Positions 19,600 to 29,600 of a stretch of DNA of 64,000 bases are shown piece by piece. Both the position numbers and the translations under genes were made by a program. The notes under the pieces were generated by a model, which saw nothing but the letters and a program-made list of their open reading frames with translations, searched no databases and was not told where the DNA came from. The DNA comes from Streptomyces sp. NBC_00249 (GTDB lineage Bacteria; Actinomycetota; Actinomycetes; Streptomycetales; Streptomycetaceae), in NCBI RefSeq assembly GCF_026342355.1, contig NZ_JAPEMV010000004.1, forward strand, positions 656,001 through 720,000, written 5' to 3'. How positions within the stretch are numbered: position 1 is the first letter of the stretch; every line of letters begins with the position of its first letter.

Positions 19600-21117
19600 G
19601 TGCCTCGTGGTGATGGACGACTCAACCACGACCTGCTCCCCGGCGAAAAGGGCCCCCAGGACGCTTGCGGCGTCTTCGGTGTCTGGGCTCCGGGTGAAGA
19701 GGTCGCCAAGCTCACCTACTTCGGACTGTATGCACTGCAGCACCGCGGACAAGAGTCCGCGGGAATCGCTGTGAGCAACGGTTCCCAGATCCTCGTCTTC
19801 AAGGACATGGGCCTCGTTTCCCAAGTCTTCGACGAAACCTCTCTCGGCTCGCTCCAGGGTCATATCGCGGTCGGTCACGCCCGCTATTCGACCACTGGTG
19901 CCTCCGTCTGGGAGAACGCCCAGCCGACCTTCCGCGCGACCGCCCACGGCTCCATTGCCCTGGGTCACAACGGCAACCTGGTGAACACCGCCGAGCTTGC
20001 CGAGATGGTCGCCGACCTCCCCCGTCAGGACGGCCGCGCCACCCAGGTGGCGGCCACCAACGACACCGACCTGGTGACCGCCCTCCTCGCCGGACAGACC
20101 GACGAGGACGGCAAGCCCCTGACCATCGAGGAGTCGGCCACCCGGGTCCTCCCGAAGGTCAAGGGCGCCTTCTCGCTCGTCTTCATGGACGAGGGGACCC
20201 TCTACTGCGCCCGTGACCCGCAGGGCATCCGCCCGCTGGTCCTCGGCCGCCTGGAGCGCGGCTGGGTCGTCGCGAGCGAGACCGCCGCCCTCGACATCTG
20301 CGGCGCCAGCTTCGTCCGCGAGGTCGAGCCGGGCGAGCTCATCGCGATCGACGAGAACGGCCTGCGCACCTCGCGATTCGCGGAAGCGAAGCCCAAGGGC
20401 TGCGTTTTCGAGTACGTGTACCTGGCCCGCCCGGACACGGACATCGCCGGCCGCAACGTCTACCTCTCGCGTGTCGAGATGGGCCGGCGCCTCGCCAAGG
20501 AAGCCCCGGTCGACGCCGACCTGGTGATAGCGACGCCGGAGTCCGGCACGCCCGCCGCCGTCGGCTACGCCGAGGCCAGCGGGATCCCGTACGGATCCGG
20601 CCTGGTCAAGAACGCCTACGTGGGCCGGACCTTCATCCAGCCCTCGCAGACGATCCGCCAGCTCGGCATCCGCCTCAAGCTCAACCCCCTCAAGGAAGTC
20701 ATCCGCGGCAAGCGGCTGGTGGTCGTCGACGACTCGATCGTCCGCGGCAACACCCAGCGCGCGCTCGTCAAGATGCTCCGCGAGGCCGGTGCGGCCGAGG
20801 TCCACATCCGGATCTCCTCCCCGCCGGTGAAGTGGCCGTGCTTCTTCGGCATCGACTTCGCCACCCGGGCCGAGCTGATCGCCAACGGCATGACGGTCGA
20901 CGAGATCGCCACGTCGCTGGGCGCGGACTCGCTCTCGTACATCTCGCTCGACGCGATGATCGAGGCGACCACCATCCAGAAGCCCAACCTCTGCCGTGCC
21001 TGCTTCGACGGCGAGTACCCGATGGAGCTGCCCGACCCGCAGCTCCTGGGCAAGCAGCTCCTGGAGTCCGAGCTCGCGGGCGGTACCGACGCCGCCGACG
21101 CGCTCCGCCGCCCCTGA
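19600..21117 (+). CDS. purF: Amidophosphoribosyltransferase
   Basis: Catalyses the first committed step of purine synthesis: PRPP and glutamine give phosphoribosylamine, the substrate of PurD. The 505-residue protein has a 22-residue propeptide (MPRGDGRLNHDLLPGEKGPQDA) that should be cleaved to expose Cys23 (CGVFGVWAPG) as the N-terminal nucleophile. The glutaminase domain shows GHARYSTTG and GHNGNLVN. The transferase domain has the PRPP loop RLVVVDDSIVRGNT. Cysteines near the C-terminus (PNLCRACFDGEYP) fit the Bacillus-type enzyme with a 4Fe-4S cluster. purM follows after 101 nt on the same strand. Confidence 0.98.
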   Translation: MPRGDGRLNHDLLPGEKGPQDACGVFGVWAPGEEVAKLTYFGLYALQHRGQESAGIAVSNGSQILVFKDMGLVSQVFDETSLGSLQGHIAVGHARYSTTGASVWENAQPTFRATAHGSIALGHNGNLVNTAELAEMVADLPRQDGRATQVAATNDTDLVTALLAGQTDEDGKPLTIEESATRVLPKVKGAFSLVFMDEGTLYCARDPQGIRPLVLGRLERGWVVASETAALDICGASFVREVEPGELIAIDENGLRTSRFAEAKPKGCVFEYVYLARPDTDIAGRNVYLSRVEMGRRLAKEAPVDADLVIATPESGTPAAVGYAEASGIPYGSGLVKNAYVGRTFIQPSQTIRQLGIRLKLNPLKEVIRGKRLVVVDDSIVRGNTQRALVKMLREAGAAEVHIRISSPPVKWPCFFGIDFATRAELIANGMTVDEIATSLGADSLSYISLDAMIEATTIQKPNLCRACFDGEYPMELPDPQLLGKQLLESELAGGTDAADALRRP

Positions 21118-21218
21118 GCGCTCGCCCGCACCTGCCCCACCTGCGCCGGGCCCTGTCTTTCAGGCTTTTCCCAGGGCCCTGCACCACCCGCAGTAACGAC
21201 ACGAAAGCTCTCCCTGTC

Positions 21219-22289
21219 ATGACAGAGAAGACCACCGGTGCCAGCTACGCAGCCGCGGGCGTGGACATCGAAGCGGGCGACCGCGCCGTCGAGCTGATGA
21301 AGGAGTGGGTGAAGAAGACGCAGCGCCCCGAGGTCCTCGGCGGCCTCGGCGGTTTCGCCGGCCTCTTCGACGCCTCCGCCCTCAAGCGCTACGAGCGCCC
21401 GCTGCTGGCCTCGGCCACCGACGGGGTCGGCACCAAGGTGGACATCGCCCGTCAGATGGGCGTGTACGACACGATCGGCCACGACCTGGTCGCCATGGTC
21501 ATGGACGACATCGTCGTCTGCGGCGCCGAGCCGCTCTTCATGACGGACTACATCTGCGTCGGCAAGGTTCACCCCGAGCGTGTCGCGGCCATCGTCAAGG
21601 GCATCGCCGAGGGCTGCGTCCTCGCCGGCTGCGCCCTCGTCGGCGGCGAGACCGCCGAGCACCCGGGTCTGCTCGGCCCGGACGACTTCGATGTGGCGGG
21701 CGCGGGCACCGGTGTCGTCGAGTACGACCGGCTCCTGGGCGCGGATCGCATCCGTACGGGGGACGCCGTCATCGCGATGGCCTCCTCCGGCCTTCACTCG
21801 AACGGGTACTCGCTGGTCCGGCACGTCCTCTTCGACCGGGCCGGGATGTCCCTCGACCAGCACGTCGAGGAGCTCGGCCGGACCCTCGGCGAGGAGCTGC
21901 TGGAGCCGACCAAGATCTACTCGCTGGACTGCATGGCCCTCACCCGTACGGCCGAGGTCCACGCGTACTCGCACATCACCGGCGGCGGCCTCGCCGCGAA
22001 CCTGGCCCGGGTCATCCCGGACCACCTGCACGCCACGGTCGACCGCTCCACCTGGACCCCGGGCGCGATCTTCGACCTGGTCGGCAAGGCCGGTTCGGTC
22101 GAGCAGCTGGAGCTGGAGAAGACCCTGAACATGGGCGTCGGCATGATGGCCGTCGTCCCGCAGGAATCCGTGGACGTGGCCCTGACCGCCCTCGCCGACC
22201 GGGGCGTCGACGCCTGGGTCGCCGGAGAGATCCTGGACCGGGGCGACCACACCGAGGGCGCGACCCTCACCGGTTCGTACGCGGTCTGA
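21219..22289 (+). CDS. purM: Phosphoribosylformylglycinamidine cyclo-ligase
   Basis: AIR synthetase, which closes the imidazole ring from FGAM with ATP. The 356-residue product is normal in length. Motifs: SYAAAGVDIEAGDRAVELMK at the N-terminus, LLASATDGVGTKVDIA near residue 65, MDDIVVCGAEPLFMTDY near 95, GGETAEHPG near 145, and SSGLHSNGYSLVR near 190. The ATG at 21219 fits the family start MTEKTTGASYAAAG. It lies 101 nt after purF and probably shares its transcript, ending at the strong hairpin directly downstream. Confidence 0.98.
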   Translation: MTEKTTGASYAAAGVDIEAGDRAVELMKEWVKKTQRPEVLGGLGGFAGLFDASALKRYERPLLASATDGVGTKVDIARQMGVYDTIGHDLVAMVMDDIVVCGAEPLFMTDYICVGKVHPERVAAIVKGIAEGCVLAGCALVGGETAEHPGLLGPDDFDVAGAGTGVVEYDRLLGADRIRTGDAVIAMASSGLHSNGYSLVRHVLFDRAGMSLDQHVEELGRTLGEELLEPTKIYSLDCMALTRTAEVHAYSHITGGGLAANLARVIPDHLHATVDRSTWTPGAIFDLVGKAGSVEQLELEKTLNMGVGMMAVVPQESVDVALTALADRGVDAWVAGEILDRGDHTEGATLTGSYAV

Positions 22290-22295
22290 GCAGCA

Positions 22296-22336
22296 CTGAA
22301 ACCCGGTCCGGGGCAATGCCCTGGACCGGGTTTCAG
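22296..22336. terminator. Bidirectional terminator between purM and the DUF3073 gene
   Basis: A 19-bp stem, CTGAAACCCGGTCCGGGGC and its near-perfect complement, with a 3-nt loop, 6 nt after the purM stop and 55 nt beyond the convergent gene. Confidence 0.88.
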
Positions 22337-22390
22337 TATTTGTCAGCTTGTGTCAGCTGGTGCAGACGCCGTGTTCAGGGAACCTGCGCG

Positions 22391-22660
22391 TCAAGCCCCG
22401 CGACGGTGCGCCGACGGACCGGACTCTTCGTCCTCGTCCTCGTCGTCATCGCTGTTGTACAGAGCCGCGTACTTGGCGTACGGGTCGTCGTCGTCATCGT
22501 CCTGATCGTCATCGACTTCGACCGGCGCGCTGATAGGCAGCGGCTCTGTCGGCGATGCGCCCAGCTCATTGGCCAGACGCGAGAGGTCAGTCCCGCCGCT
22601 GTTGTACTTCAGCTGGCGGGCGACCTTTGTCTGCTTGGCCTTGGCCCGGCCGCGCCCCAT
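22391..22660 (-). CDS. DUF3073 family small protein
   Basis: An 89-residue actinobacterial protein. It begins with the invariant basic stretch MGRGRAKAKQTKVARQLKYN, continues SGGTDLSRLANELG, and ends in an acidic run rich in Asp and Glu (VDDDQDDDDDDPYAKYAALYN...). Basic head and acidic tail suggest nucleic acid or protein binding, but the function is not known. I chose the ATG at 22660 because the family starts there and GGGGG/GAG lies a few bases upstream; the open frame runs on to 22762. The position next to purM is conserved in Streptomyces as far as I recall. Confidence 0.9.
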   Translation of the reverse strand: MGRGRAKAKQTKVARQLKYNSGGTDLSRLANELGASPTEPLPISAPVEVDDDQDDDDDDPYAKYAALYNSDDDEDEDEESGPSAHRRGA

Positions 22661-22936
22661 GGCTCGACCCCCTCGGTGACGGGGCTCGACGGCCCCAGAG
22701 TCTGACACGCGTTCATGGTTCGGAGCGGGCTCTCCGTGGAGAGACCGTCCGTAGGGGTTCAACGGTACCTGCTTCCGAGGCCATACGGTACGCCGCCCGC
22801 ATGACGCGCCACTTCGCAGGACCAGCGGGGCACCCCGTACTCGCTGGTCAGCTGCGATTTTAACGCTTTCCTGGCCCGCGACCCGCCGAAGTGCAGTGAG
22901 TTCCGTCTCGCCGCACCCCGGCGGGTCCCCGAAGGG

Positions 22937-24046
22937 CTAGGCCGTGCGGGCCGCGGCGCGGGCGGCGAGCGCCTCCGACATCCGCTGCTCGGCGATCCGG
23001 TCGGCCGCGGCGGCCGGCGGGATGCCGTCCGCCTTCGCACGCGCGAATATGGCCAGGGTGGTGTCGAAGATCTTCGAAGCCTTCGCCTTGCACCGGTCGA
23101 AGTCGAAGCCGTGCAGCTCGTCGGCGACCTGGATGACACCGCCGGCGTTGACCACGTAGTCGGGGGCGTAGAGGATCCCGCGGTCGGCGAGGTCCTTCTC
23201 CACACCCGGGTGGGCGAGCTGGTTGTTCGCCGCACCGCACACGACGGTGGCGGTGAGCACCGGTACGGAGCTGTCGTTCAGCGCGCCGCCGAGGGCGCAG
23301 GGGGCGTAGATGTCCAGGCCCTCCACGCGGATCAGGGCCTCGGTGTCGGCGACCGCGGTGACCTTGCCGCCGGGGTGCTTGTCGAGGATCTCCTGGACGG
23401 ATTCCTGGCGGACGTCCGTGATCACGACCTCGGCGCCGTCCTCCAGGAGGTGCCCGACGAGGTGCCGGCCGACCTTGCCGACGCCGGCGACGCCGACCTT
23501 GCGGCCGCGCAGCGTCGGGTCGCCCCACAGGTGCTGGGCGCTGGCGCGCATGCCCTGGAACACGCCGTAGGCGGTGAGGACCGAGGAGTCGCCGGCGCCG
23601 CCGTTCTCGGGGGAGCGGCCGGTGGCCCAGCGGGTCTCGCGGGCGACGACGTCCATGTCCGCGACGTAGGTGCCGACGTCGCAGGCGGTGACGTAGCGGC
23701 CGCCGAGGGACTCCACGAACCGGCCGTAGGCCAGGAGCAGTTCCTCGGACTTCAGCACGGACGGGTCGCCGATGATCACGGCCTTGCCGCCGCCGAGGTC
23801 GAGACCGGCGAGGGCGTTCTTGTACGACATGCCTCGCGCGAGGTTGAGCGCGTCGAGGACGGCCTCCTCGTCGGAGGCGTACGCGTGGAAGCGCGTGCCG
23901 CCGAGGGCGGGGCCCAGGGCGGTGGAGTGGATGGCGATGACGGCCTTGAGGCCTGACGCTCGGTCCTGGCACAGCACGACTTGCTCGTGGCCGCCCTGTT
24001 CACTGCGGAACAGGGTGTGCAGGACGCCGTCGGTCATTTCGGTCAC
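22937..24046 (-). CDS. vdh: Valine (branched-chain amino acid) dehydrogenase
   Basis: Oxidative deamination of valine and related amino acids to 2-oxo acids with NAD, supplying precursors for fatty acids and polyketides. The 369-residue protein shows the Glu/Leu/Phe/Val dehydrogenase landmarks: STALGPALGGTRFHAY, the catalytic Lys in LAGLDLGGGKAVIIGD, ACDVGTYVADMDVV, the Rossmann motif GVAGVGKVGRHLVGHL, and YVVNAGGVIQVADE. The start is uncertain: GTG 24046 has GGGAG 8 nt upstream; ATG 24061 and ATG 24037 are in frame. Product and position match S. coelicolor Vdh (about 364 residues). Divergent from the following gene, with about 210 bp between. Confidence 0.95.
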   Translation of the reverse strand: MTEMTDGVLHTLFRSEQGGHEQVVLCQDRASGLKAVIAIHSTALGPALGGTRFHAYASDEEAVLDALNLARGMSYKNALAGLDLGGGKAVIIGDPSVLKSEELLLAYGRFVESLGGRYVTACDVGTYVADMDVVARETRWATGRSPENGGAGDSSVLTAYGVFQGMRASAQHLWGDPTLRGRKVGVAGVGKVGRHLVGHLLEDGAEVVITDVRQESVQEILDKHPGGKVTAVADTEALIRVEGLDIYAPCALGGALNDSSVPVLTATVVCGAANNQLAHPGVEKDLADRGILYAPDYVVNAGGVIQVADELHGFDFDRCKAKASKIFDTTLAIFARAKADGIPPAAAADRIAEQRMSEALAARAAARTA

Positions 24047-24258
24047 GGTGGTGACTCCCATGGAAGAGATGCGGCGGAAAGACGCCCGCCCTGCGGGTGG
24101 GGGAGGGCGCACTGGGAGCAGAGTAAGACCTGTGGGGCGTGGCGGTAGCCCCTGTCCGGGGATCGGAACACTCCCGTGTGAAAGCCCCCTGCGGGCCGAG
24201 AGCACGGCATCCAGCGCCCCGGAGGTGAAGGCGCCCCAAAAAAGGGGAGGTACCGCAG

Positions 24259-25116
24259 GTGAGCGAATCCTCCGAGTCCAGGCCGGCCGCCGCGCGCCCC
24301 GTGCCCGCCGTTCCGTACGCCTCCTACCTGCGCGTCTACGAGCCGCTGTCGGCCTTCCCCGAGCCGGAGCGCACGCACTGGGCGGACTACGCCCGGCGCG
24401 GGGTGTCCCCGACGGCACAGGACGAACTGCTGCGTTCGCTCTCCGACTTGGTGCGGGTCCCGGTGGTGGGGGTGCCGGCGCACGAGAGCGCGGACGCCTT
24501 CACGGCGGTGCTCGAGGACGGGGGGCTGCTGGTGTGCCCGTGGCGTACCCGGCTGCGCGGGTGGCTGGCGCTGGGCGAGCTGGTGGACTCCTTCCCGCTG
24601 CCGGTGCTGGACGCGGCGCTGCCGCCTCTGGCGCGGCGCCGGGCCGCGGAGGAGTACGAGGCCTGGCGGGAGCGGAACCCGGACGCGCGCCCGTGGATCC
24701 GTACGGGGGTGTGGCAGGTGCCGCTGCGCTGGTTCGTGCTGGTGGCGGACGAGGAACGGGAGTACGTGCCGGGGGAGGTGCTGCGGTACCGGACGCCGAT
24801 GGTGCAGGCCCGGCGGCGGCTCGCGCGGGGGCTGCGGACGCTGCGGGCGGCGGAGGGGTACGGCTCGCTGGCGGAGGGGCTGGTGGAGGTCGGGAGCTGG
24901 CTGGAGGAGTTCCATCCGCGGTCGATGGTCGAACTGGACTACGGCGGGCTGCTGCACGCGCTGCCCGCTGACGCCCTGGCGGCGGACCGGTCGGCGCGTG
25001 ACCTGGCGGAGGGGATCGCGGTGCTGCGGGCCGGCGACCGGGAGGGGGCTACGGAAATTTACGGCGAGCTGGCACACCGTTGGCGGGCGGTTCGGGAGAG
25101 ACTGTTCGCGAACTAG
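24259..25116 (+). CDS. Conserved actinobacterial protein of unknown function upstream of bldC
   Basis: A 285-residue soluble protein I cannot assign to a functional family. It has many charged and tryptophan residues (YASYLRVYEPLSAFPEPERTHW, VCPWRTRLRGWLALGELVDSFPLPVLDAALP, TGVWQVPLRWFVLVADEEREY) and no membrane segment or signal peptide. The GTG start follows AAAGGGGAGG, one of the best ribosome-binding sites in the window. It is transcribed away from vdh and ends 588 bp before bldC. An orthologue in the same place exists in S. coelicolor (SCO4090, from memory). Codon use is normal, so it is a real core gene. Confidence 0.85.
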   Translation: MSESSESRPAAARPVPAVPYASYLRVYEPLSAFPEPERTHWADYARRGVSPTAQDELLRSLSDLVRVPVVGVPAHESADAFTAVLEDGGLLVCPWRTRLRGWLALGELVDSFPLPVLDAALPPLARRRAAEEYEAWRERNPDARPWIRTGVWQVPLRWFVLVADEEREYVPGEVLRYRTPMVQARRRLARGLRTLRAAEGYGSLAEGLVEVGSWLEEFHPRSMVELDYGGLLHALPADALAADRSARDLAEGIAVLRAGDREGATEIYGELAHRWRAVRERLFAN

Positions 25117-25377
25117 CACCCGTACTGATGTCCGGACCTTCGGGGTCGGGCCGGACGGCGGTCCGGGGGCCCGTGCGTTTCGCCCGTATCGGTTGTATCG
25201 CCTGATCGGGTACAAGTTGCAGATCAGGCGCTTGATCACGACATTAGGGTCTTAGTTCCAGGACCTACGTCCCGATACGGGCCATTGGCCCAAGCGTGAC
25301 GGACCGCACTATCTACACCCTTGCGCCCTTCCCCTACCCTCGTGCCAAAATAGGACAAGGAGTCCGGGGAGGGTTCC

Positions 25378-25399
25378 TTCCGCCCAACTTCGGGCGGAA
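25378..25399. repeat. Inverted repeat upstream of bldC
   Basis: TTCCGCCC, six bases, GGGCGGAA: a perfect 8-bp inverted repeat about 305 bp before the bldC start. It could be an operator or a weak terminator of the preceding gene, which ends 260 bp earlier. Confidence 0.6.
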
Positions 25400-25445
25400 T
25401 GCTCGGTATTGCACTCTATGGGGGGTCTGACGACTCCTGATCGCT

Positions 25446-25464
25446 CTGTGACTGATCGTCACAG
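25446..25464. promoter_or_regulatory. CRP-like palindrome upstream of bldC
   Basis: CTGTGAC-TGATC-GTCACAG: a perfect 7-bp inverted repeat resembling TGTGA...TCACA sites bound by CRP/FNR-type regulators, though the spacing is one base longer than the classic site. About 240 bp before bldC. Confidence 0.45.
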
Positions 25465-25704
25465 TGGGGTGACTGTCCGTTATGGGACGGTCCATCGGCT
25501 TCCGCCGCTGATGAACACCTCGGAGGGCAATTCCATCGGTTTGGCCCTTGGGGCTGGACGGATGGTGTAGTTGTAGTGCCGAGGACAAGCCGTTCGTCCT
25601 ATAACCGACTCGGCCTGCGTATGTCCATTTCGGGCAACGCGGGCCAAGGTGCAGAATTTAGAGGAAAGAACCGAGATGGTTCGGTTCTCCCGAGGAGGCC
25701 GCTC

Positions 25705-25911
25705 ATGACCGCTCGCACCCCTGATGCCGAGCCGCTGCTGACCCCGGCTGAGGTTGCCACGATGTTCCGCGTGGACCCGAAGACGGTCACCCGCTGGGCC
25801 AAGGCTGGCAAGCTCACGTCCATCCGCACCCTGGGTGGACACCGCCGCTACCGCGAGGCCGAGGTTCGCGCACTGCTCGCGGGAATTCCGCAGCAGCGCA
25901 GCGAGGCCTGA
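25705..25911 (+). CDS. bldC: Developmental MerR-like DNA-binding protein BldC
   Basis: A 68-residue protein consisting almost only of a winged-helix DNA-binding domain: LLTPAEVATMFRVDPKTVTRWAKAGKLTSIRTLGGHRRYREAEVRALL. BldC lacks the dimerisation coiled coil and effector domain of normal MerR proteins and is known to bind direct repeats cooperatively, delaying the switch to aerial growth and sporulation. Length and sequence match the S. coelicolor protein. The ATG has CGAGGAGG at ideal spacing. A strong terminator follows about 110 nt after the stop, so it is monocistronic. Confidence 0.97.
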   Translation: MTARTPDAEPLLTPAEVATMFRVDPKTVTRWAKAGKLTSIRTLGGHRRYREAEVRALLAGIPQQRSEA

Positions 25912-26018
25912 GGTCCCGCAGCAACACCGCTTTAAACGGGCTTTCCCGGGTCCCCCAATCCGATGAAACCCACAGGCTTCAAACGGCTGGTCCTGCCCCA
26001 ACAGGCTCATTGCCGTTA

Positions 26019-26059
26019 GATCGCGCTGGACTCCGCCGGGTCCAGCGCGATCTTTTTTA
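26019..26059 (+). terminator. Intrinsic terminator after bldC
   Basis: GATCGCGCTGGAC and its exact complement, loop TCCGCCGG, followed by TTTTTTAT. One of the few hairpins in the window with a true U tract. Confidence 0.92.
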
Positions 26060-26468
26060 TGCCCGGACGGGGGCGGTGCGGCGGGGATGCGCGGGGGCCG
26101 GCGGGGTGGGTGCCATTGCACATATTAAATCGAGCGGGCGTATGAGTCCGATAAACGTGCGCATCTCAAAAACTCATGTGGTGACTCCCGTCACAGCTGA
26201 TGACTCTTGTATATCCGGCAATGCGCCACGTAAGGGGATCTCCGGCACAGAGTGCCCCGTGCGGACGGGGGGTATTCCCGGAAGGGGCGCCTTGCGCGAC
26301 CGGGGCCGCAGGAGGGCCGCTGCGGGCCTGCGGGGCCGCGTGGGGGCCAGGGAGCCGGGGAGGGTCGTACGGGGCCTCCTGGGGCCCCTCAAGGGCGTCG
26401 CGCGCCCGAGGCGATCATGGGGGCGGGTCCGTCGCCCGACCGGGTCCGGTGGCCCGTCCCGGAAACGC

Positions 26469-26506
26469 GTCAGGGCCCGCATCCCTTACGGGGTGCGGGC
26501 CCTGAC
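26469..26506 (-). terminator. Terminator after tRNA-Asp
   Basis: GTCAGGGCCCGCA and its complement plus further partial pairing around a TTAC loop, eight bases beyond the 3' end of the minus-strand tRNA-Asp gene. Confidence 0.75.
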
Positions 26507-26513
26507 GTTTCTG

Positions 26514-26587
26514 CGAACCTGACGGGACTTGAACCCGCGACCTCCACCTTGACAGGGTGGCGAGCTAACCAACTGCTCCACAGGTCC
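26514..26587 (-). tRNA. tRNA-Asp(GTC)
   Basis: Reverse complement starts GGACCTGTGGAGCAGTTGG and has anticodon loop CTGTCAA, T-arm CGGGTTCAAGTCCCG, acceptor end CAGGTTC with a G-U pair and discriminator G. Identical to the copy at 32898-32971. CCA is not encoded. Confidence 0.97.
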
Positions 26588-26657
26588 TTGATTTGCCTCC
26601 GGTTGCCCGGCTGCGAATCCGACTGTACAGCAGGTCAGGGGGTGCAGTCGAACCCGA

Positions 26658-29600
26658 TCACGGGGCGAGTGCGTCGACCGCCTTCACGATGCGTTTGTCG
26701 GAGACCGGGTAGGCCGTGCCGAGGGCGTGCGCGAAGTAGCTGACCCGCAGTTCCTCGATCATCCAGCGGATCTCGGTGACCGCCTCGGGCACCGGCCGGC
26801 CCTTCGGGAGCTGCTCCAGCAGCCACAGGTACTCGTCCCGCATCTCGTGGACCTTCTGCATGCGCGTGGTGTCGCGCTGGGCGCCCGTCGGCATCTGCTG
26901 CAGCCGCCGGTCGGCCGCGACCAGGTACCGCATCAGGTCCGGCAGCCGGCGCAGACCGGTGAGCGTCACGAACCCGGCCGGCATCAGGGCCGCCAGCTGC
27001 GCCTTCACGTCGGCGACGTTCGCCATCAGGGCCAGGCTGTTGGTGGCCTTCAGCCGCCGCTCGCAGGCCTGCCAGGCCGCCAGGACCTGCTGCACCTGGC
27101 CCACGGTCCGTACGGTCGTGTCCACCAGGTCGGCCCGTACGGCCTCGTAGAGCTTGCGGAAGCCCGCCTCGTCCCAGGCCGGTCCGCCGTGGTCGGCGAT
27201 CAGCTTGTCGGTCGCGGCGGTGGCGCAGTCGTCGAACAGCGCCTGGATGGAGCCGTGCGGGTTCCTCGACAGGGCCAGCTTCTGCTGGTTGGTCAGCTTG
27301 TCCGAGGCGAACTTCGCCGGGTTCACCGGGATGTTCAGCAGGATCAGCCGGCGCGTGCCGAGCCACATCGCCAGCTGCTGCTCGGCCTCGGTGTCGAAGA
27401 GCCGTACGGAGACGCTCGTCCCGTCGTCGACGAGGGCCGGGTACGCCTTCACGGGCTGGCCGGCCCGGCGGGTCTCGAAGACCTTCGTCAGGGTGCCGAT
27501 CGTCCAGTCCGTCAGCCCCGTGCGCTCCAGGGACTCCCCGCCCGCGCGCTCGGCGGTGGCCGCCGCGGCCTTGGAGAGGGCCTGGCGGGCCTTGGGCTTC
27601 AGGGAGAGCCGCAGCGCCTCCAGGTCCTTGTCCTCGCCGAGGTTGCGGCGCCGCTCGTCGACGATCCGGAAGGTGATCTTCAGGTGTTCCGGGATCCGGG
27701 TCAGGTCGAAGTCCTCGGCCGCGACCGGCACCCCCACCATCCGGTGCAGCTCGCGCGCCAGCGTGACGTGCAGCGGCTCCTGCAGCGGGTGCGCCGTCGC
27801 CAGGAAGCGCGTCGCGAAGTTCGGCGCGGGCACGTAGTGCCGGCGGACCGGCTTGGGGAGGGAACGGATCAGCTCGGTGACGACCTCTTCCCGCAGCCCG
27901 GGGATCTGCCAGTCGAAGCCCTCGTCGGTGACCTGGTTGAGCACCTGGAGCGGGATGTGCACGGTCACGCCGTCCGCGTCCGCGCCCGGCTCGAACTGGT
28001 AGGTCACCCGGAACTTCAGCGGGCCCTGCTGCCAGGAGTCCGGGTAGTCGGCCTTGGTGACCCCGGCCGCCTTCTCCGTCAGGAGCATCTCGCGCTCGAA
28101 GTCGAGGAGTTCGGGCTCCTCGCGCTTCTTGTGCTTCCACCAGGAGTCGAAGTGCGCCCCCGAGACCACGTGCTCCGGGATGCGCTGGTCGTAGAAGTCG
28201 AAGAGGGTCTCGTCGTCGACCACGATGTCCCGGCGCCGGGCCCGGTTCTCCAGCTCCTCGACCTCGGTCAGCAGCTTGCGGTTGTCGGCGTAGAACTTGT
28301 GGTGCGTCCGCCAGTCGCCCTCGACCAGCGCGTTGCGGATGAACAGCTCGCGCGAGACCTCGGGGTCGATGCGCCCGTAGTTGATCTTCCGCTGGGCGAC
28401 GATCGGGACCCCGTACAGGGTGACCTTCTCGTACGCCATCACGGCCGCCTGGTCCTTCTCCCAGTGCGGCTCGCTGTACGTGCGCTTGATCAGGTGCTGG
28501 GCGAGCGGCTCCACCCACTCCGGCTCCACCTTGGCGTTCACCCGCGCCCACAGCCGCGAGGTCTCCACCAGCTCCGCCGACATCAGGAACTTCGGCTGCT
28601 TCTTGAACAGCGCCGAGCCCGGGAAGATCGCGAACTTGGCCGACCGGGCGCCCAGGTACTCGTTCTTGTCCGTGTCCTTCAGACCGATGTGCGACAGCAG
28701 GCCCGACAGCAGCGAGATGTGGATGTTCGTCTCGGCCGCGTCGGCCTCGTTGACGTGGATCCCCATCGACTTGGCGACCGTACGCAGCTGCGAGTAGATG
28801 TCCTGCCACTCGCGGATCCGCAGGAAGTTCAGGTACTCCTGCTTGCACATCCGGCGGAACGAGGACGAGCCGCGCTCCTTCTGCTGCTCGCGGACGTAGC
28901 GCCAGATGTTCAGGAAGGAGAGGAAGTCGCTCGTCTCGTCCTTGAACCGGGCGTGGTTCTGGTCGGCCTGCGTCTGCTTGTCCGACGGCCGCTCGCGCGG
29001 GTCCTGGATGGACAGCGCCGCCGCGATCACCATGACCTCGCGGACGCAGTTGTTCTTGTCGGCCTCGACGACCATGCGGGCCAGGCGCGGGTCGACCGGC
29101 AGCTGGGAGAGCTGGCGGCCCATCGGCGTGAGCCGCTTCTTGTGGTCCTTCTCGGACGGGTCCAGCGCGCCGAGCTCCTGGAGCAGCTGCACGCCGTCAC
29201 GGATGTTGCGGTGGTCCGGCGGGTCGATGAAGGGGAACTTCTCGATCTCCCCGAGCCCGGCGGCGGTCATCTGGAGGATGACGGAGGCCAGGTTGGTGCG
29301 CAGGATCTCCGCGTCCGTGAACTCCGGACGGGTCAGGAAGTCGTCCTCCGAGTACAGCCGGATGCAGACGCCGTCGCTGGTACGGCCGCAGCGGCCCTTG
29401 CGCTGGTTGGCGCTGGCCTGCGAGATCCGCTCGATCGGCAGCCGCTGCACCTTCGTACGGTGGCTGTAGCGGGAGATGCGCGCGGTGCCCGGGTCGATCA
29501 CGTACTTGATGCCCGGCACCGTCAGCGAGGTCTCGGCGACGTTCGTCGCGAGGACGATGCGCCGGCCCGTGTGCTGCTGGAACACCCGGTGCTGCTCGGC

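Larger units (their letters stand above)
25117..25704. other. Long bldC upstream region with two inverted repeats
   Basis: These 588 bp hold no believable gene. They are less GC-rich than the average and contain a hairpin (25378-25399) and a CRP-like palindrome (25446-25464). A possible -10 TATAAC lies about 100 bp before bldC (GTTCGTCCTATAACC, near 25600). The region is large for a 68-residue product and probably carries its developmental control. Confidence 0.6.
25912..26513. other. Intergenic region between bldC and tRNA-Asp
   Basis: About 600 bp with a terminator at each end (26019-26059 and 26469-26506). Between them, about 26110-26230 is a low-GC island (CACATATTAAATCG, CTCAAAAACTCATGTGG, CTCTTGTATATCC), followed by G-rich sequence. 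Frames across the G-rich part have poor codon usage and I call no gene. Confidence 0.55.

Noticed and set aside
26200..26505. Open frame of 101 codons in the bldC-tRNA gap
   Set aside because: Amino-acid composition is typical of random GC-rich DNA, there is no RBS, and it runs through the tRNA-Asp terminator.
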